Part shown: piece by piece, positions 16,163-25,572 of the stretch
Layout: every line of letters starts with the position of its first letter
Numbering within the stretch: position 1 is the stretch's first letter
DNA from: MD308 sp051888795
Lineage (GTDB): Bacteria; Bacillota; Clostridia; Lachnospirales; Lachnospiraceae
Length of the DNA: 64,000 nucleotides
Assembly (NCBI GenBank): GCA_051888795.1
Contig: JBJFCD010000226.1
Location: 1-64,000 of the forward strand
Direction: 5' to 3'
Notes under the pieces: model-generated
Databases searched by the model: none
What the model saw: only the letters and a program-made list of their open reading frames with translations
What the model was told of the DNA's origin: nothing
Position numbers and translations under genes: made by a program

Positions 16163-16988
16163 AGTAGTATTTCGATTTGATATTGATTCACATAAATGTA
16201 TAAGAGATGGAGTGCCAATATTGCTGGATATTTCAGAGCGATATAATGTGCCATTTACTTTTTTTGTTAATCCCGGAAAAGCTATTAGTAAAGTTGATAC
16301 ACTACATGCTTTTTTTATGCACTCATCGGATCATAATGAATGTGCGCCACATTTGTCAGCAAAAGAAAAATTGGGATTGGGAGATTACTTATATGCAGCT
16401 ATCATTAATCCTAAGATGATAAAATATAGGGATAATATTTTACGGATAAATAGTTCACAATGTGAGTTGGGATTGCATGGTGGGACAAATCATTCTCATT
16501 GGTATACGTATGCAGATAAATGGTCTGCTCAAAAAGTGGAGGAAGAGCTGAAGAAAGGAATTGCTTTATTGAGGAAAATTATTCCGGACTATAAGCCTGA
16601 TGGATTTGCGGCTCCGGGGTTTGTGACAAGCGATATTATTGAAAAGACACTATTGGAACTTGGATTTAAGTATAGCAGTAATCACCATAATAGCAAAAGG
16701 GTAAATCCTGTTCATGAATATAAGGGCTTAAAGGCAATCGATGTCAATTTATGTGGAGAGCCCGGAGGAATTGCCTTTTTCGAGTTCGCTCAGGCAGCAG
16801 GATGGTCAGAAGAAGATACGATTGATTACTTTATGAACGCAACAAAACAATATAGGGAAGTAATTGTTTTTGATCATCCTTATTTTGCGGCTATTCAAAA
16901 GAAAGCGTTAATTGAAAAGATAGTACAAAGACTTTTAAGTGAAGGTCATGAAATAGTAACGATGAGAGATCTATTGGTTGAGGACTAA
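16155..16988 (+). CDS. polysaccharide deacetylase-like, ArnD-type deformylase relative
   Basis: A 277-residue NodB-fold protein. The opening FRFDIDSH with GVPILLDISERYNVPFTFFV is close in pattern to ArnD, the deformylase acting on 4-amino-arabinose phosphoundecaprenol. Further motifs are ELGLHGGTNHSH (metal His pair), GFAAPGFVTS and VFDHPYF. No signal peptide is seen, so it acts on the cytoplasmic face. GGAG lies just before ATG 16155. As the fourth gene of the adenylation-ACP-AAC(3) module, it could uncover an amino group on a lipid-linked sugar before the AAC(3)-like enzyme re-acylates it. The substrate is inferred. Confidence 0.7.
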   Translation: MSKVVFRFDIDSHKCIRDGVPILLDISERYNVPFTFFVNPGKAISKVDTLHAFFMHSSDHNECAPHLSAKEKLGLGDYLYAAIINPKMIKYRDNILRINSSQCELGLHGGTNHSHWYTYADKWSAQKVEEELKKGIALLRKIIPDYKPDGFAAPGFVTSDIIEKTLLELGFKYSSNHHNSKRVNPVHEYKGLKAIDVNLCGEPGGIAFFEFAQAAGWSEEDTIDYFMNATKQYREVIVFDHPYFAAIQKKALIEKIVQRLLSEGHEIVTMRDLLVED

Positions 16989-16994
16989 ATCGAA

Positions 16995-18005
16995 ATGAAG
17001 AGTGATATTTATTTTAGTATTGTGATGGCAACCTACAATTCTGAAGATACAATTGAAAAAGCCTTAACGAGTATAAGGAATCAAGATTTTAATCAAAATC
17101 AAATAGAGATCCTGGTTGTGGACGGCGGATCAACAGATCGGACACGTGAAATAGCAGAGAAATATGATTGTATTATTTTAGATAATCCGGAAAGATTGCC
17201 GGAGCCTGCAAAAGTAATTGGGTTAAAAGCAGCAAAGGGAAAGTTTCTTTGTATTATGGATTCAGACGAAGAGTTATTTAGCAAAGATCAGTTTTCTAAA
17301 AGGCAAAAGTTACTGGAGGGAAGAAGTGAGCTGAAATGCCTTGCTATTGGGCTTATTACACCTCAAAAGAGTGATCCTTGCTGTTATTATATTAATATGG
17401 TAGGAGATCCTTTTTCGTGTTTTGTTTATCAAACATTTAAAGACAGTATGGAAGGATTAATTATCCGAAAGGGTGAATATTTAGCTGAATATGATTCCTA
17501 TGTGGCACAATATTCCAAGGGGGATATTAAGCCAATTGGTGATAGTGGGACTGTTATGGATTTACAATATATTCGAGAGCATTATGAAGATATTTTGGAT
17601 GAATTAACAACTTCCACTATTTTTGATAAGGTTATTACTGATACAGGGAGTGTTGGATATGTAAATAATGATCGGCATTTTCACTATACAAGCTCCTCTT
17701 TTTCAGTTATTTTTAAAAAGTTAAAATTTAGAATTATTAATAACATTTTTAATATAAGTGGATCCGGGTATGCAAGAAAAGCAGAAGATAATAAAAGGCT
17801 GAATAGAAGAAAATTTTATTTTCCCTTGTATGCATGTAGCATAGTTCTTCCAATTATTGATGGTTTTAGGCTTGCGATTAATTATAGACATTGGGTTTTT
17901 CTTTTGCATCCTATATTTACATGGTATGTGGTTGTTGAAATAATATGTCAACTGATGTTGAAAATGCTTGGAAAGACTGCCGCAAATACAAGTTATGCAA
18001 AATAA
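16995..18005 (+). CDS. GT2 glycosyltransferase
   Basis: A 336-residue GT-A enzyme. FSIVMATYNSEDTI, VVDGGSTDRT and the metal site IMDSDEEL (about residue 87) define it. Residues 260-330 carry two hydrophobic stretches, suggesting a membrane-associated C-terminus. It starts six bases after the deacetylase-like gene, with GAGGAC ten bases upstream of the ATG. It likely adds one sugar to the repeat unit; donor and linkage are unknown. Confidence 0.75.
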   Translation: MKSDIYFSIVMATYNSEDTIEKALTSIRNQDFNQNQIEILVVDGGSTDRTREIAEKYDCIILDNPERLPEPAKVIGLKAAKGKFLCIMDSDEELFSKDQFSKRQKLLEGRSELKCLAIGLITPQKSDPCCYYINMVGDPFSCFVYQTFKDSMEGLIIRKGEYLAEYDSYVAQYSKGDIKPIGDSGTVMDLQYIREHYEDILDELTTSTIFDKVITDTGSVGYVNNDRHFHYTSSSFSVIFKKLKFRIINNIFNISGSGYARKAEDNKRLNRRKFYFPLYACSIVLPIIDGFRLAINYRHWVFLLHPIFTWYVVVEIICQLMLKMLGKTAANTSYAK

Positions 18006-18033
18006 TTTGAAACAGTGAAGGGATAAGAGATAT

Positions 18034-18957
18034 ATGAAAGAAATACCGGTTATCATACATCATGAAGGTAATCAAAAGTATCTGAAATATTCTATAATGC
18101 AGGCAGAGAAATGGAATAAAAAGGTATACTTATTTGGAGATGATTCTAACAATATGTTTTGTGAAAATTGGATTGATTGTAGCACGTTAGAATCGGATAG
18201 GTGGAAAGCGTTCTTGCATGTTTTTCAAAATATGTCAACGTATGATGAGGAGTATGCAAGACAGATATTCAAACGATTTTTTTTGCTTGAGACTTTTTTT
18301 GAAAGATATAGTTTTGATGCATGTGTATTAATTGATAGCGATGTTCTAGTGTATCAGAATTTTGAAGAGTACACCCCATTTAATCCACCATATATAGCTT
18401 CTCTCTCAATTCCTAAGAAGCAGGACGATTACCGCTGGACTGCGAATACAGGCTGTTCTTATTGGACGAAACAAGCGGTGACAGGGTTTATTGATTTCTG
18501 TATGGATATGTATACAAACAAGATAAGTTGTTTGAAAGAAAAGTATGACTATCAGAAGACCCATGACTTGCCAGGCGGTGTTTGCGAGATGTCCCTTCTC
18601 TATTTGTGGTATTTGCAAAATACTGAAAAAGTATTGAATACTACGAGGCCAATGGAAGGGAAAGTGATAGATTTTAACATTAATCTTTCAGAAAATTATG
18701 AGTTGGATGATTTTTTAATTGATGAAAAATTAAAAATTAAGAAAATGGAATTTCTTGATCATATTCCATTCTTTATTGATAAAAACGGAAATCATATACA
18801 AGCCATTGCCATGCACTTTGGTGGTGGGGAGATATGCAAGGGATATATAAAAGATATCTATCTGAAAGAACGCATTCCTTTTTATAGAAGAACGCAATTA
18901 ATTTTGAAGATGTATTGGGATTATGCAATAGATAGATATATTAAGAAAAATCGATAA
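18034..18957 (+). CDS. glycosyltransferase, GT-A with DSD motif
   Basis: A 307-residue soluble protein. LIDSDVLVY (about residue 108) is a DxD-type metal site, and AMHFGGGEICKGY near residue 275 resembles the C-terminal His/Gly motif of GT8-like enzymes. The region between contains RWTANTGCSYW, expected for acceptor contacts. The family is not certain; GT8/GT32-like is the best fit. AAGGGATAAGAG precedes ATG 18034. It sits between a GT2 gene and the 2-epimerase gene in one operon. Confidence 0.55.
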   Translation: MKEIPVIIHHEGNQKYLKYSIMQAEKWNKKVYLFGDDSNNMFCENWIDCSTLESDRWKAFLHVFQNMSTYDEEYARQIFKRFFLLETFFERYSFDACVLIDSDVLVYQNFEEYTPFNPPYIASLSIPKKQDDYRWTANTGCSYWTKQAVTGFIDFCMDMYTNKISCLKEKYDYQKTHDLPGGVCEMSLLYLWYLQNTEKVLNTTRPMEGKVIDFNINLSENYELDDFLIDEKLKIKKMEFLDHIPFFIDKNGNHIQAIAMHFGGGEICKGYIKDIYLKERIPFYRRTQLILKMYWDYAIDRYIKKNR

Positions 18958-18975
18958 CGTGGAGATGAACAAAAG

Positions 18976-20070
18976 ATGAAAAAAGAAATTTTTTTCTTTA
19001 TCGGAACAGAAGCGGAACTAATTAAGGTTTTTCCGGTTATTCTGGAATGTAAGAATAGAGGAATAAAGTATGCAATTATTGCTTCCGGACAAAATGATAT
19101 TGTACATAGTAGAATTTTGTCACAAATTGATTGTGGCGGTGTTGATTTAGAACTTAGCAAAGAGTCTGAAATTAAGAAGAGCGCAGTTGGTTTATTAAAG
19201 TGGTGGTGGAATACATATAAGAGTGCAGCAGTTAAGATTCGTGAAGCATTTCCAAATACGGATTTTAATAATTCACAGATAATTGTTCATGGAGATACGG
19301 TATCTACTTATATGGGAGCACGAATTGGGAAAAAACTGGGCATGACCGTTTGTCATGTGGAAGCAGGACTTCGTTCTCATAATATATTTAATCCTTTTCC
19401 GGAGGAAATCGATCGCATGCTGACAAGCAGCATTGCGAGAGTGCACTTTGCTCCTGGTGATGAACCAACGGAGAATTTAAAGAAAGCAAAGGGACGTGTG
19501 GTTAACACGATTCAAAACACATTACTTGATAGCCTGCATTTTTCTTATGATATTCCTGTAAATGAAATGATTGGAAATATCATTCATAAGGACTATTTTG
19601 TATTTGTCATGCACCGACAGGAAAATTTAGCCAACAAAAATCTGGTAAAGGCTTCAGTTGAAGAGATAACAAAAGCGACAAACACAAGAAAGTGTGTAAT
19701 CATTTTACACCAAATAACAAAGAATACGTTAGAGAGCATGAATTTGTTAAAACAGATGGAAGAAAATGAAAATGTGATTTTGCTTCCACGCGTTGACTAT
19801 TTTGATTTTATGAAGTTATTACGTCATGCGAAATTTGTTATTACGGATGGTGGAAGTAATCAGGAAGAACTGTATTATATGGGAAAACCATGCCTTATCA
19901 TGCGTAAGACAACAGAGCGAAAAGAAGGATTAGGATTAAATGCGAAATTGTATGGTGGAGATATTTCGGAAATAAAACGATTTATAGAGAACTATGAAAA
20001 GTATGAACAAGAAGAGGTTGATGTAGAGGTATATCCTTCAAAAGTGATTGTCGATAGTTTAGAATGGTAA
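18976..20070 (+). CDS. wecB: UDP-N-acetylglucosamine 2-epimerase, non-hydrolysing
   Basis: A 364-residue GT-B fold protein. The four catalytic positions of the WecB family are all present: Asp in VHGDTVST, Glu in HVEAGLRS, Glu in FPEEIDRM and His in HRQENL. ITDGGSNQEELYYMGKPC supplies the UDP-binding end. It should convert UDP-GlcNAc to UDP-ManNAc, or act on a related UDP-2-acetamido sugar. HVEAGLR rather than the hydrolysing NeuC pattern argues against a direct sialic-acid role. GGAGATG lies upstream of ATG 18976. The symbol is given for family only. Confidence 0.75.
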   Translation: MKKEIFFFIGTEAELIKVFPVILECKNRGIKYAIIASGQNDIVHSRILSQIDCGGVDLELSKESEIKKSAVGLLKWWWNTYKSAAVKIREAFPNTDFNNSQIIVHGDTVSTYMGARIGKKLGMTVCHVEAGLRSHNIFNPFPEEIDRMLTSSIARVHFAPGDEPTENLKKAKGRVVNTIQNTLLDSLHFSYDIPVNEMIGNIIHKDYFVFVMHRQENLANKNLVKASVEEITKATNTRKCVIILHQITKNTLESMNLLKQMEENENVILLPRVDYFDFMKLLRHAKFVITDGGSNQEELYYMGKPCLIMRKTTERKEGLGLNAKLYGGDISEIKRFIENYEKYEQEEVDVEVYPSKVIVDSLEW

Positions 20071-20081
20071 AGGAATGCAGT

Positions 20082-21152
20082 ATGGTTAGTAAAAGACAGT
20101 CTAATTTGGAACTCCTGCGGATATTCTGTATGATTTCGATTATAGTAGGACATATACTTACTCAAACGCAAGCAGGAAATTTGCATGTGCAAGATGGCTT
20201 TAATTATTTTCTTATTATGTTTCTCGGAAATGGCTTGAGATTGGTTATTAACTGTTTTGTTATGATAGGGGCATGGTTTCTGGTAGATACTGATTTTAAA
20301 GCAACACGAGTGGTAAATCTTTGGCTGGAAATTTTCTTTTATTCAGTAATCCTGAGTACGATATGCCTGGTGTTTCAAATTGGAGACGCAAGTTTGGTTT
20401 GGGAAGTGCAGGCATTTTTCCCAATTATGGGAAGACCAATTTGGTTTGGAGCAGAATATATCTGCATGTTGTTTCTTAGCCCATTTATGAATAGGCTCTT
20501 ACACAATTATAGGTATCTTTGCAAGAAATTGTTGATTATGCTCGGACTGGGAATTTTGGTCTGCGCGACAATTTTCCCGATTGATCACACAGCACCGGTG
20601 TTTAGCGAATTAGTATGGTTCTGCTTTTTGTATATGTTTATTGGGTATGTAAAGCTAAATCATATCAACTTTATAAAACATGATTATACTTGCTGGATTG
20701 TTGCCATTGGAAGCTGGACAGGATTATGGGCAATTCGCGTAGGGGCGGATTGGATGGGAAACGAGTTCTTGATAGAAATAGCAAAATACTATTTTGGACA
20801 CTATGAGAATCTTCTTTCCTTTGTATGTTCCTATTGTTTGTTTGAAGCGTTTAGGAGGCTGAAAATAGGCATTATACCTGTGATAAATTTTTTCTCAGGT
20901 TCCGTATTTTCGATATATTTAATTCATCAAACAAGAGCTTTTTTTCCATTTTTGTGGAATTCGATTTATCATATTGATCAATATGTTTATTCAAAGTGTT
21001 TTTTCGGATATATCTTAATGGTTGTAGTAACGCTTTTTGTAGGTTGTACATTAATCGATTGGGGACGTAACTGGTTATTTCAAAGAACGATTTATAAAAG
21101 CTCCTGCTATAAGTTGGTTTGTAGAAAAATAGATGAATGGTTAAGGATATGA
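20082..21152 (+). CDS. acyltransferase family 3 membrane protein
   Basis: A 356-residue polytopic protein. The opening SNLELLRIFCMISIIVGHI is the classic first helix of the PF01757 O-acyltransferases, including the catalytic-region His, and the later helices FFSGSVFSIYLIHQ fit the same family. Such proteins move acetyl or other acyl groups onto exported sugars. I chose ATG 20082, which has AAAGGA seven bases upstream, over an earlier in-frame ATG overlapping the epimerase stop. It overlaps the next gene by four bases. Confidence 0.8.
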   Translation: MVSKRQSNLELLRIFCMISIIVGHILTQTQAGNLHVQDGFNYFLIMFLGNGLRLVINCFVMIGAWFLVDTDFKATRVVNLWLEIFFYSVILSTICLVFQIGDASLVWEVQAFFPIMGRPIWFGAEYICMLFLSPFMNRLLHNYRYLCKKLLIMLGLGILVCATIFPIDHTAPVFSELVWFCFLYMFIGYVKLNHINFIKHDYTCWIVAIGSWTGLWAIRVGADWMGNEFLIEIAKYYFGHYENLLSFVCSYCLFEAFRRLKIGIIPVINFFSGSVFSIYLIHQTRAFFPFLWNSIYHIDQYVYSKCFFGYILMVVVTLFVGCTLIDWGRNWLFQRTIYKSSCYKLVCRKIDEWLRI

Positions 21153-22402
21153 AAAGAAATTTTTGGAAACAATTTTCGGTTTTAGATTTATTTATAGGAA
21201 CAAGTTTTCTGTTGACAATAATTTTTTTGGTTGTGAACTTTATAACCTCAGGGGGATATTTGTCGAAAGTTATCTTAGAACCACAGTGTCAGTTTTATGA
21301 TTATTTTTATATAATGGCAGGTTCTACGGATCTTTCAACATTATATGATTGGCCATACAATTATTTCCCTCCTTTGGCATATATGATGTATTATTTTTTG
21401 TGGAAAATAAATGCAACACCAGATTTATCCTCAAAAGGTGATTATATGGCACTGTCATATTATGATAATAATATGCTTATTTTTGTAGTATTTTTTATTT
21501 TACAGATGATTTTGCTATGTTATTGTGTTTCTCAGTGCTTCAAGAGCAATAAGACGAAATATACGCTACTGCTACCAACTGCTCTGGTTCTTTCTTATCC
21601 AATTACATGTTCTTCTCTCCAACGGGGAAATTCCGTCTTGTTGACATCTCTATTGTTGGTGTTAGCGTGGATATGGATGGATGATGAAAATAAAAAAAAG
21701 CAGGAACTGGCACTAATCTTGATTGCAATTGCGGCTAGTTTTAAGTTTGTTCCCGCAATAATGGGACTTGAATATGTAAGAAGAAAAGATTGGAAGAAAG
21801 TAATTCGGCTTGTTATTTACGGATTATTTTTTGTTTTTGTTCCATTTGCCCTTTGTGGTGGAGTGAATGGAATCCTCGCTCTGATTTCTAATTTGACCAG
21901 TTTTACAGAAGGATCAAGATATGGTCTGTATACGGTCAAGGGTGCTGTGGAGTGGTTTGCACTTAAGCTTTTTGGGTTATCCGGAGATACTGTTTCCATG
22001 TTCGGAACAATAACACAATACATTTTTTTGATAGTATGTATTGTATTTGCATTTATTAGTAAGAAAAGCTGGCAGAGAGCAATGTTCTATGCTGGGATAA
22101 TGGCATCGTTTCTTTCTACGGGATGGATGTATACTTGTGTATATTATTTACCGGCAGTCATTTTGTTCCTAAAGGAATATCAGAATGGTTGGAATGCTGA
22201 TAATAAAGTTTGGGTTATTATAAATACCTGCCTTTGGGCAATTGTCTTCTCTATTCCGTTACCAATCTTATGGGGAAATAAATTGACGGAATATGATGGA
22301 ATCTATTTTGTGCTGTATGTGATTATGGGAATAAATGCGATAGAACTTTTAGTTGAATGCATAAAAAATGTTAGAGAAATGAGAATAAAAGAAAGGTATT
22401 AG
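21149..22402 (+). CDS. GT87-like (DUF2029) membrane mannosyltransferase
   Basis: A 417-residue polytopic protein. SLQRGNSVLLTSLLLVLAW and the following IAASFKFVPAIMGLEYVRRKDW match the QRGN and SxKxxP motifs of GT87 (DUF2029), a GT-C family using polyprenyl-phosphate mannose. The first extracytoplasmic loop has YDWPYNYFPPLAYM. I favour ATG 21149, forming an ATGA overlap with the previous stop; ATG 21137 is possible. It is the last gene before a promoter-bearing gap, so the operon from 9796 probably ends here. Confidence 0.65.
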   Translation: MKRNFWKQFSVLDLFIGTSFLLTIIFLVVNFITSGGYLSKVILEPQCQFYDYFYIMAGSTDLSTLYDWPYNYFPPLAYMMYYFLWKINATPDLSSKGDYMALSYYDNNMLIFVVFFILQMILLCYCVSQCFKSNKTKYTLLLPTALVLSYPITCSSLQRGNSVLLTSLLLVLAWIWMDDENKKKQELALILIAIAASFKFVPAIMGLEYVRRKDWKKVIRLVIYGLFFVFVPFALCGGVNGILALISNLTSFTEGSRYGLYTVKGAVEWFALKLFGLSGDTVSMFGTITQYIFLIVCIVFAFISKKSWQRAMFYAGIMASFLSTGWMYTCVYYLPAVILFLKEYQNGWNADNKVWVIINTCLWAIVFSIPLPILWGNKLTEYDGIYFVLYVIMGINAIELLVECIKNVREMRIKERY

Positions 22403-22493
22403 GGCATGGTAGAAAATTAACGTTATCTCCAAAGATTTATAAAGTTTTATCCGGAGGAAGAACATAAAAGATGCTACAGGGGGATATGCAAGT

Positions 22494-22521
22494 TTGACGT
22501 ATATATATATTTTGATATAAT
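22494..22521 (+). promoter_or_regulatory. sigma-A type promoter
   Basis: TTGACG (22494-22499) and TATAAT (22516-22521) are separated by 16 bases in the 177-base gap after the GT87-like gene. Transcription would start near 22529, about 55 bases before ATG 22583. Just upstream, CCGGAGGA and ATG 22471 open a nine-codon frame (stop at 22495-22497) whose stop overlaps the -35 box; it may be a relic of a gene start. Confidence 0.7.
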
Positions 22522-22582
22522 TAGAATAATTTATGTAGGAAATTTAGAATAGGATAAACGGGTAATTTAGGGAGGATAAGTG

Positions 22583-23392
22583 ATGATTTCTGTTATTATA
22601 CCTACGCATAACAGGAAAGAGAGATTAAGAATTGCAATAGAGAGTGTGTTAGCTCAGACTTGGAAAGATCTAGATGTATGGGTTTGTGATGATGGATCTA
22701 CAGACGGGACAAAAGAAGTGGTTGAGGAACTGAAAAAAAAAGATGATCGAGTGAACTACTTGTTTTGTGGAAAGAATGGAAGACCAAGCATTCCACGTAA
22801 TAAGGGAATCCAGGCTTCCCGCGGGGAATGGTTGGCCTTTTTGGATGATGATGATATTTGGGAGCCGTTAAAGCTGCAGGAGCAAATGGAAGCAGTTCAA
22901 AAACATCGTGTGCAGGCATGCTGCACAAATGCAGTATGTTTTCGGCTGGATTCGAATAATACGTGGGATTTTTTTGACAGAAATGAAGAATTACTATATG
23001 GATATCGAAGGTTCCTTGGAGAAAATCCGGTAATTTGTAGTTCTGCATTAATTTCTCGCTCACTACTGCGCAAATGTTATGGATTTGCAGAAGAGAAAGA
23101 ATTAAAGGCGCTTGAGGACTATGCATTATGGATTAGAGTGTCATGTTACACTAAGTTTGTTTATGTACCTAAGAAGTTAGTGCGTTATTTGGATGTTAGT
23201 GATTCTTCTATAAGAAAAAGTGTACAGGCAAACACCTTTGAGCTACAGAAGAAATTAGTAATGGATGATTTTCGTAAGTGGGAAAAATCTCAGGGACTAG
23301 CATTAAAGCTAAAGAATAAATTTAGCGAAGCAGGAATGAAAATCGAGCGAATTGTCGGAAAAATTCGGGCAAAATTGAAGAGAGTATACTAA
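22583..23392 (+). CDS. GT2 glycosyltransferase
   Basis: A 269-residue GT-A enzyme. ISVIIPTHNRKERL, VCDDGSTDGT and FLDDDDIWEP (about residues 91-100) are the nucleotide and metal sites. RPSIPRNKGI fits the acceptor-side loop of family 2. ATG 22583 follows GGGAGG by seven bases; the GTG at 22580 is less likely. It is the first gene of the transcription unit started by the promoter at 22494 and is followed after 12 bases by the UDP-xylose synthase gene, so it may be a xylosyl or uronosyl transferase (inference). Confidence 0.8.
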   Translation: MISVIIPTHNRKERLRIAIESVLAQTWKDLDVWVCDDGSTDGTKEVVEELKKKDDRVNYLFCGKNGRPSIPRNKGIQASRGEWLAFLDDDDIWEPLKLQEQMEAVQKHRVQACCTNAVCFRLDSNNTWDFFDRNEELLYGYRRFLGENPVICSSALISRSLLRKCYGFAEEKELKALEDYALWIRVSCYTKFVYVPKKLVRYLDVSDSSIRKSVQANTFELQKKLVMDDFRKWEKSQGLALKLKNKFSEAGMKIERIVGKIRAKLKRVY

Positions 23393-23404
23393 GAGGAAAG
23401 AAAA

Positions 23405-24343
23405 ATGGATAGAAAACGAGTATTGGTAACTGGTGGAGCTGGATTTATTGGTTCACATCTGTGTGAAAAATTATTAATGCAAGGAAACGATGTGATTTGT
23501 TTAGACAATTTATTTACCGGGCAAAAGGATAACATTCGTCACCTGATGGATAATCCATATTTTGAATTCGTTCGACAGGATGTATTGGAAGATATATACG
23601 TAGAATGTGACCAGATTTACAATTTGGCATGCCCCGCTAGTCCTATACATTATCAGTATGATCCGATAAAGACTGGTAAGACAAGTGTGATTGGTGCATT
23701 GCACACATTAGGGTTGGCGAAGCGGTGTCATGCTCGCATACTGCAGGCTAGCACCAGTGAAGTATATGGGGATCCTGAGGTGCATCCGCAACCGGAATCA
23801 TATCGAGGATGTGTAAATCCGAATGGTGTCAGATCATGCTATGACGAAGGAAAACGAATGGCGGAAACGCTGTTTTTTGATTATCATCGTCAGCATAATG
23901 TAGATATCAAAGTGGTTCGTATTTTCAATACTTATGGACCAAGAATGCGTACAGACGATGGACGTGTAGTTTCCAACTTCATAGTTCAGGCACTAAAAGG
24001 TGAAGATATAACAATTTTTGGAAATGGTATGCAGACACGAAGTTTTTGCTATGTGGATGATCTCGTAGAAGGAATGATTCGAATGATGAACAGTCGGGAT
24101 GAATTTACAGGACCGGTTAATCTTGGTAATCCCGGAGAATTTACGATGTTACAGTTAGCAGAAACGGTGTTAAGATTAACAGAATCAAAATCTAAGATTA
24201 TATATTTACCTCTTCCACAGGATGATCCAACGCAGCGAAAGCCTGTAATCGAGTTGGCTGAGAGAGAGCTAGGATGGAGACCAACCATAAAATTAGAAGA
24301 TGGATTATATAAAACTATTGAATATTTCAAAAGTGTAATATAA
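23405..24343 (+). CDS. uxs: UDP-glucuronate decarboxylase (UDP-xylose synthase)
   Basis: A 312-residue extended SDR enzyme. GGAGFIGSH near the N-terminus binds NAD. NLACPASPIHYQYDP, the ILQASTSEVYGDP segment and SCYDEGKRMAET (catalytic Tyr and Lys) are the hallmark motifs of UXS enzymes and separate them from RmlB and GalE. TYGPRMRTDDGRVVSNF is also typical. The reaction converts UDP-glucuronate to UDP-xylose and CO2 in the cytoplasm. The length is normal. AGAGGAAAG precedes the ATG. No UDP-glucose dehydrogenase is in the window, so UDP-glucuronate must come from elsewhere. Confidence 0.85.
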   Translation: MDRKRVLVTGGAGFIGSHLCEKLLMQGNDVICLDNLFTGQKDNIRHLMDNPYFEFVRQDVLEDIYVECDQIYNLACPASPIHYQYDPIKTGKTSVIGALHTLGLAKRCHARILQASTSEVYGDPEVHPQPESYRGCVNPNGVRSCYDEGKRMAETLFFDYHRQHNVDIKVVRIFNTYGPRMRTDDGRVVSNFIVQALKGEDITIFGNGMQTRSFCYVDDLVEGMIRMMNSRDEFTGPVNLGNPGEFTMLQLAETVLRLTESKSKIIYLPLPQDDPTQRKPVIELAERELGWRPTIKLEDGLYKTIEYFKSVI

Positions 24344-24429
24344 GGAATGTAATTAGGGAGCCGCTTATCTGGGCGAGAAAATTTTTGTGATTACTATTAT
24401 TATGTTCTTGTGTGCATCGGAAGGTATTT

Positions 24430-24849
24430 ATGAATGAATATAGATTTGAAGATTTAAAAATTGGTCAAACAGAATCCTTTCAATCAACAATTACAGAGGA
24501 AATGATGCGTATGTTTTGTACCATTACAGGAGATCAGAATCCGCTTCATATGCAAGAACCCTTTGCAAGAGAAAGAGGATACGAAAACCGTGTGGTTTAC
24601 GGAATGCTGTCTGCATCCTTTATTTCAACACTTGGAGGAATGTACCTTCCCGGAAAGTATTGCCTGATTCAATCTGTTGAGAGTAAATTTGTTCATCCGG
24701 TATACATTGGAGATACTTTGACGGTGGAAGGGGAAGTGGAGAAGCTTCATGAGTCTGTAAAACAGGCAGAGATAAAGGTAAGAATAATAAACCAAAAGGG
24801 TGAACAGGTTGTTCGCGGAAAGTTAAAAGTAGGTTTTTTGCATGAGTAA
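24430..24849 (+). CDS. MaoC-like (R)-specific enoyl hydratase
   Basis: A 139-residue hot-dog fold protein. The catalytic MaoC/PhaJ segment is TGDQNPLHMQEPFARERGY (Asp and His about residues 34-39), followed by RVVYGMLSASFISTLGG. These enzymes hydrate 2-enoyl-CoA or -ACP to (R)-3-hydroxyacyl thioesters. ATG 24430 has GGAAGG five bases upstream; the earlier GTG is rejected. It overlaps an SDR reductase by eight bases. Together they would make or interconvert a 3-hydroxyacyl or 3-oxoacyl thioester, possibly the acyl group attached by the MBOAT proteins downstream. Confidence 0.75.
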   Translation: MNEYRFEDLKIGQTESFQSTITEEMMRMFCTITGDQNPLHMQEPFARERGYENRVVYGMLSASFISTLGGMYLPGKYCLIQSVESKFVHPVYIGDTLTVEGEVEKLHESVKQAEIKVRIINQKGEQVVRGKLKVGFLHE

Positions 24850-25558
24850 AGTATTATTGATTCTTGGCGCATCTTCTGATATTGGAATGGCAATGATTGA
24901 CAGGGTGCAGGACAAATATGATCTCATCTGGGCACATTATTGTAACTGGAATAAGGGATTAGATGAAATCCAACAAAATTTCGGAGATAAAATCCGATTT
25001 ATACAAGCCGATTTCGGCGATGAAAAGGCAATTCAAGCTCTGATTGAAAAGATAAAGGAAACGGGACTGGTGCCACAGCACATAGTACATCTGCCTTCGC
25101 CCAAAGCTGTGAACCAGAAGTTTTTAAGAACTGATTGGGAAGCCTTTGAACAGGGCTGGAAAGTGGCATTCCGGTCTGCTGTACTTACGACAAAAGCTTT
25201 TTTGGGGGATATGAAAAAGAATAAGTATGGCAAAATTGTTTTTATGCTTTCAGCTTATGTAGAAAATGTGCCGCCAAAGTATCAGAGCCCATATGTATCA
25301 GTAAAGTATGCGCTGTTAGGATTAATGAAAAGTCTGGCCGCGGAATACGCGGATTTTGGAATCTGCATCAATGCAGTTTCACCGGATATGATGGATACGA
25401 AGTTTTTGAATGAATTACCTTCTTTATTGGTAGAACAGTATGCACAAAACAGACCACAAAAGAGAATATATGATGTGCAGGATATTATTCCGTATTTTGA
25501 TTTTCTATTATCAGAGGAAGCAAATAGATTAAATGGAATGAATATCCTGATTCATTAG
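24842..25558 (+). CDS. SDR oxidoreductase, FabG-like
   Basis: A 238-residue classical short-chain dehydrogenase. The cofactor motif is LILGASSDIGMAM at the N-terminus. The catalytic Ser is in FMLSAYVEN and the Tyr/Lys pair in PYVSVKYALLG. The NNAG motif is replaced by LPSPKAV, which is unusual. It overlaps the MaoC gene and precedes an MBOAT gene by 14 bases. A 3-oxoacyl thioester reductase role beside MaoC is plausible; action on a sugar keto group is an alternative. Confidence 0.7.
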   Translation: MSKVLLILGASSDIGMAMIDRVQDKYDLIWAHYCNWNKGLDEIQQNFGDKIRFIQADFGDEKAIQALIEKIKETGLVPQHIVHLPSPKAVNQKFLRTDWEAFEQGWKVAFRSAVLTTKAFLGDMKKNKYGKIVFMLSAYVENVPPKYQSPYVSVKYALLGLMKSLAAEYADFGICINAVSPDMMDTKFLNELPSLLVEQYAQNRPQKRIYDVQDIIPYFDFLLSEEANRLNGMNILIH

Positions 25559-25572
25559 AGGAGTAAATTAGG

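Noticed and set aside
18976..20070. NeuC hydrolysing epimerase of a sialic acid path
   Set aside because: The motifs are of the WecB type (HVEAGLRS, FPEEIDRM) and no NeuB gene is in the window.
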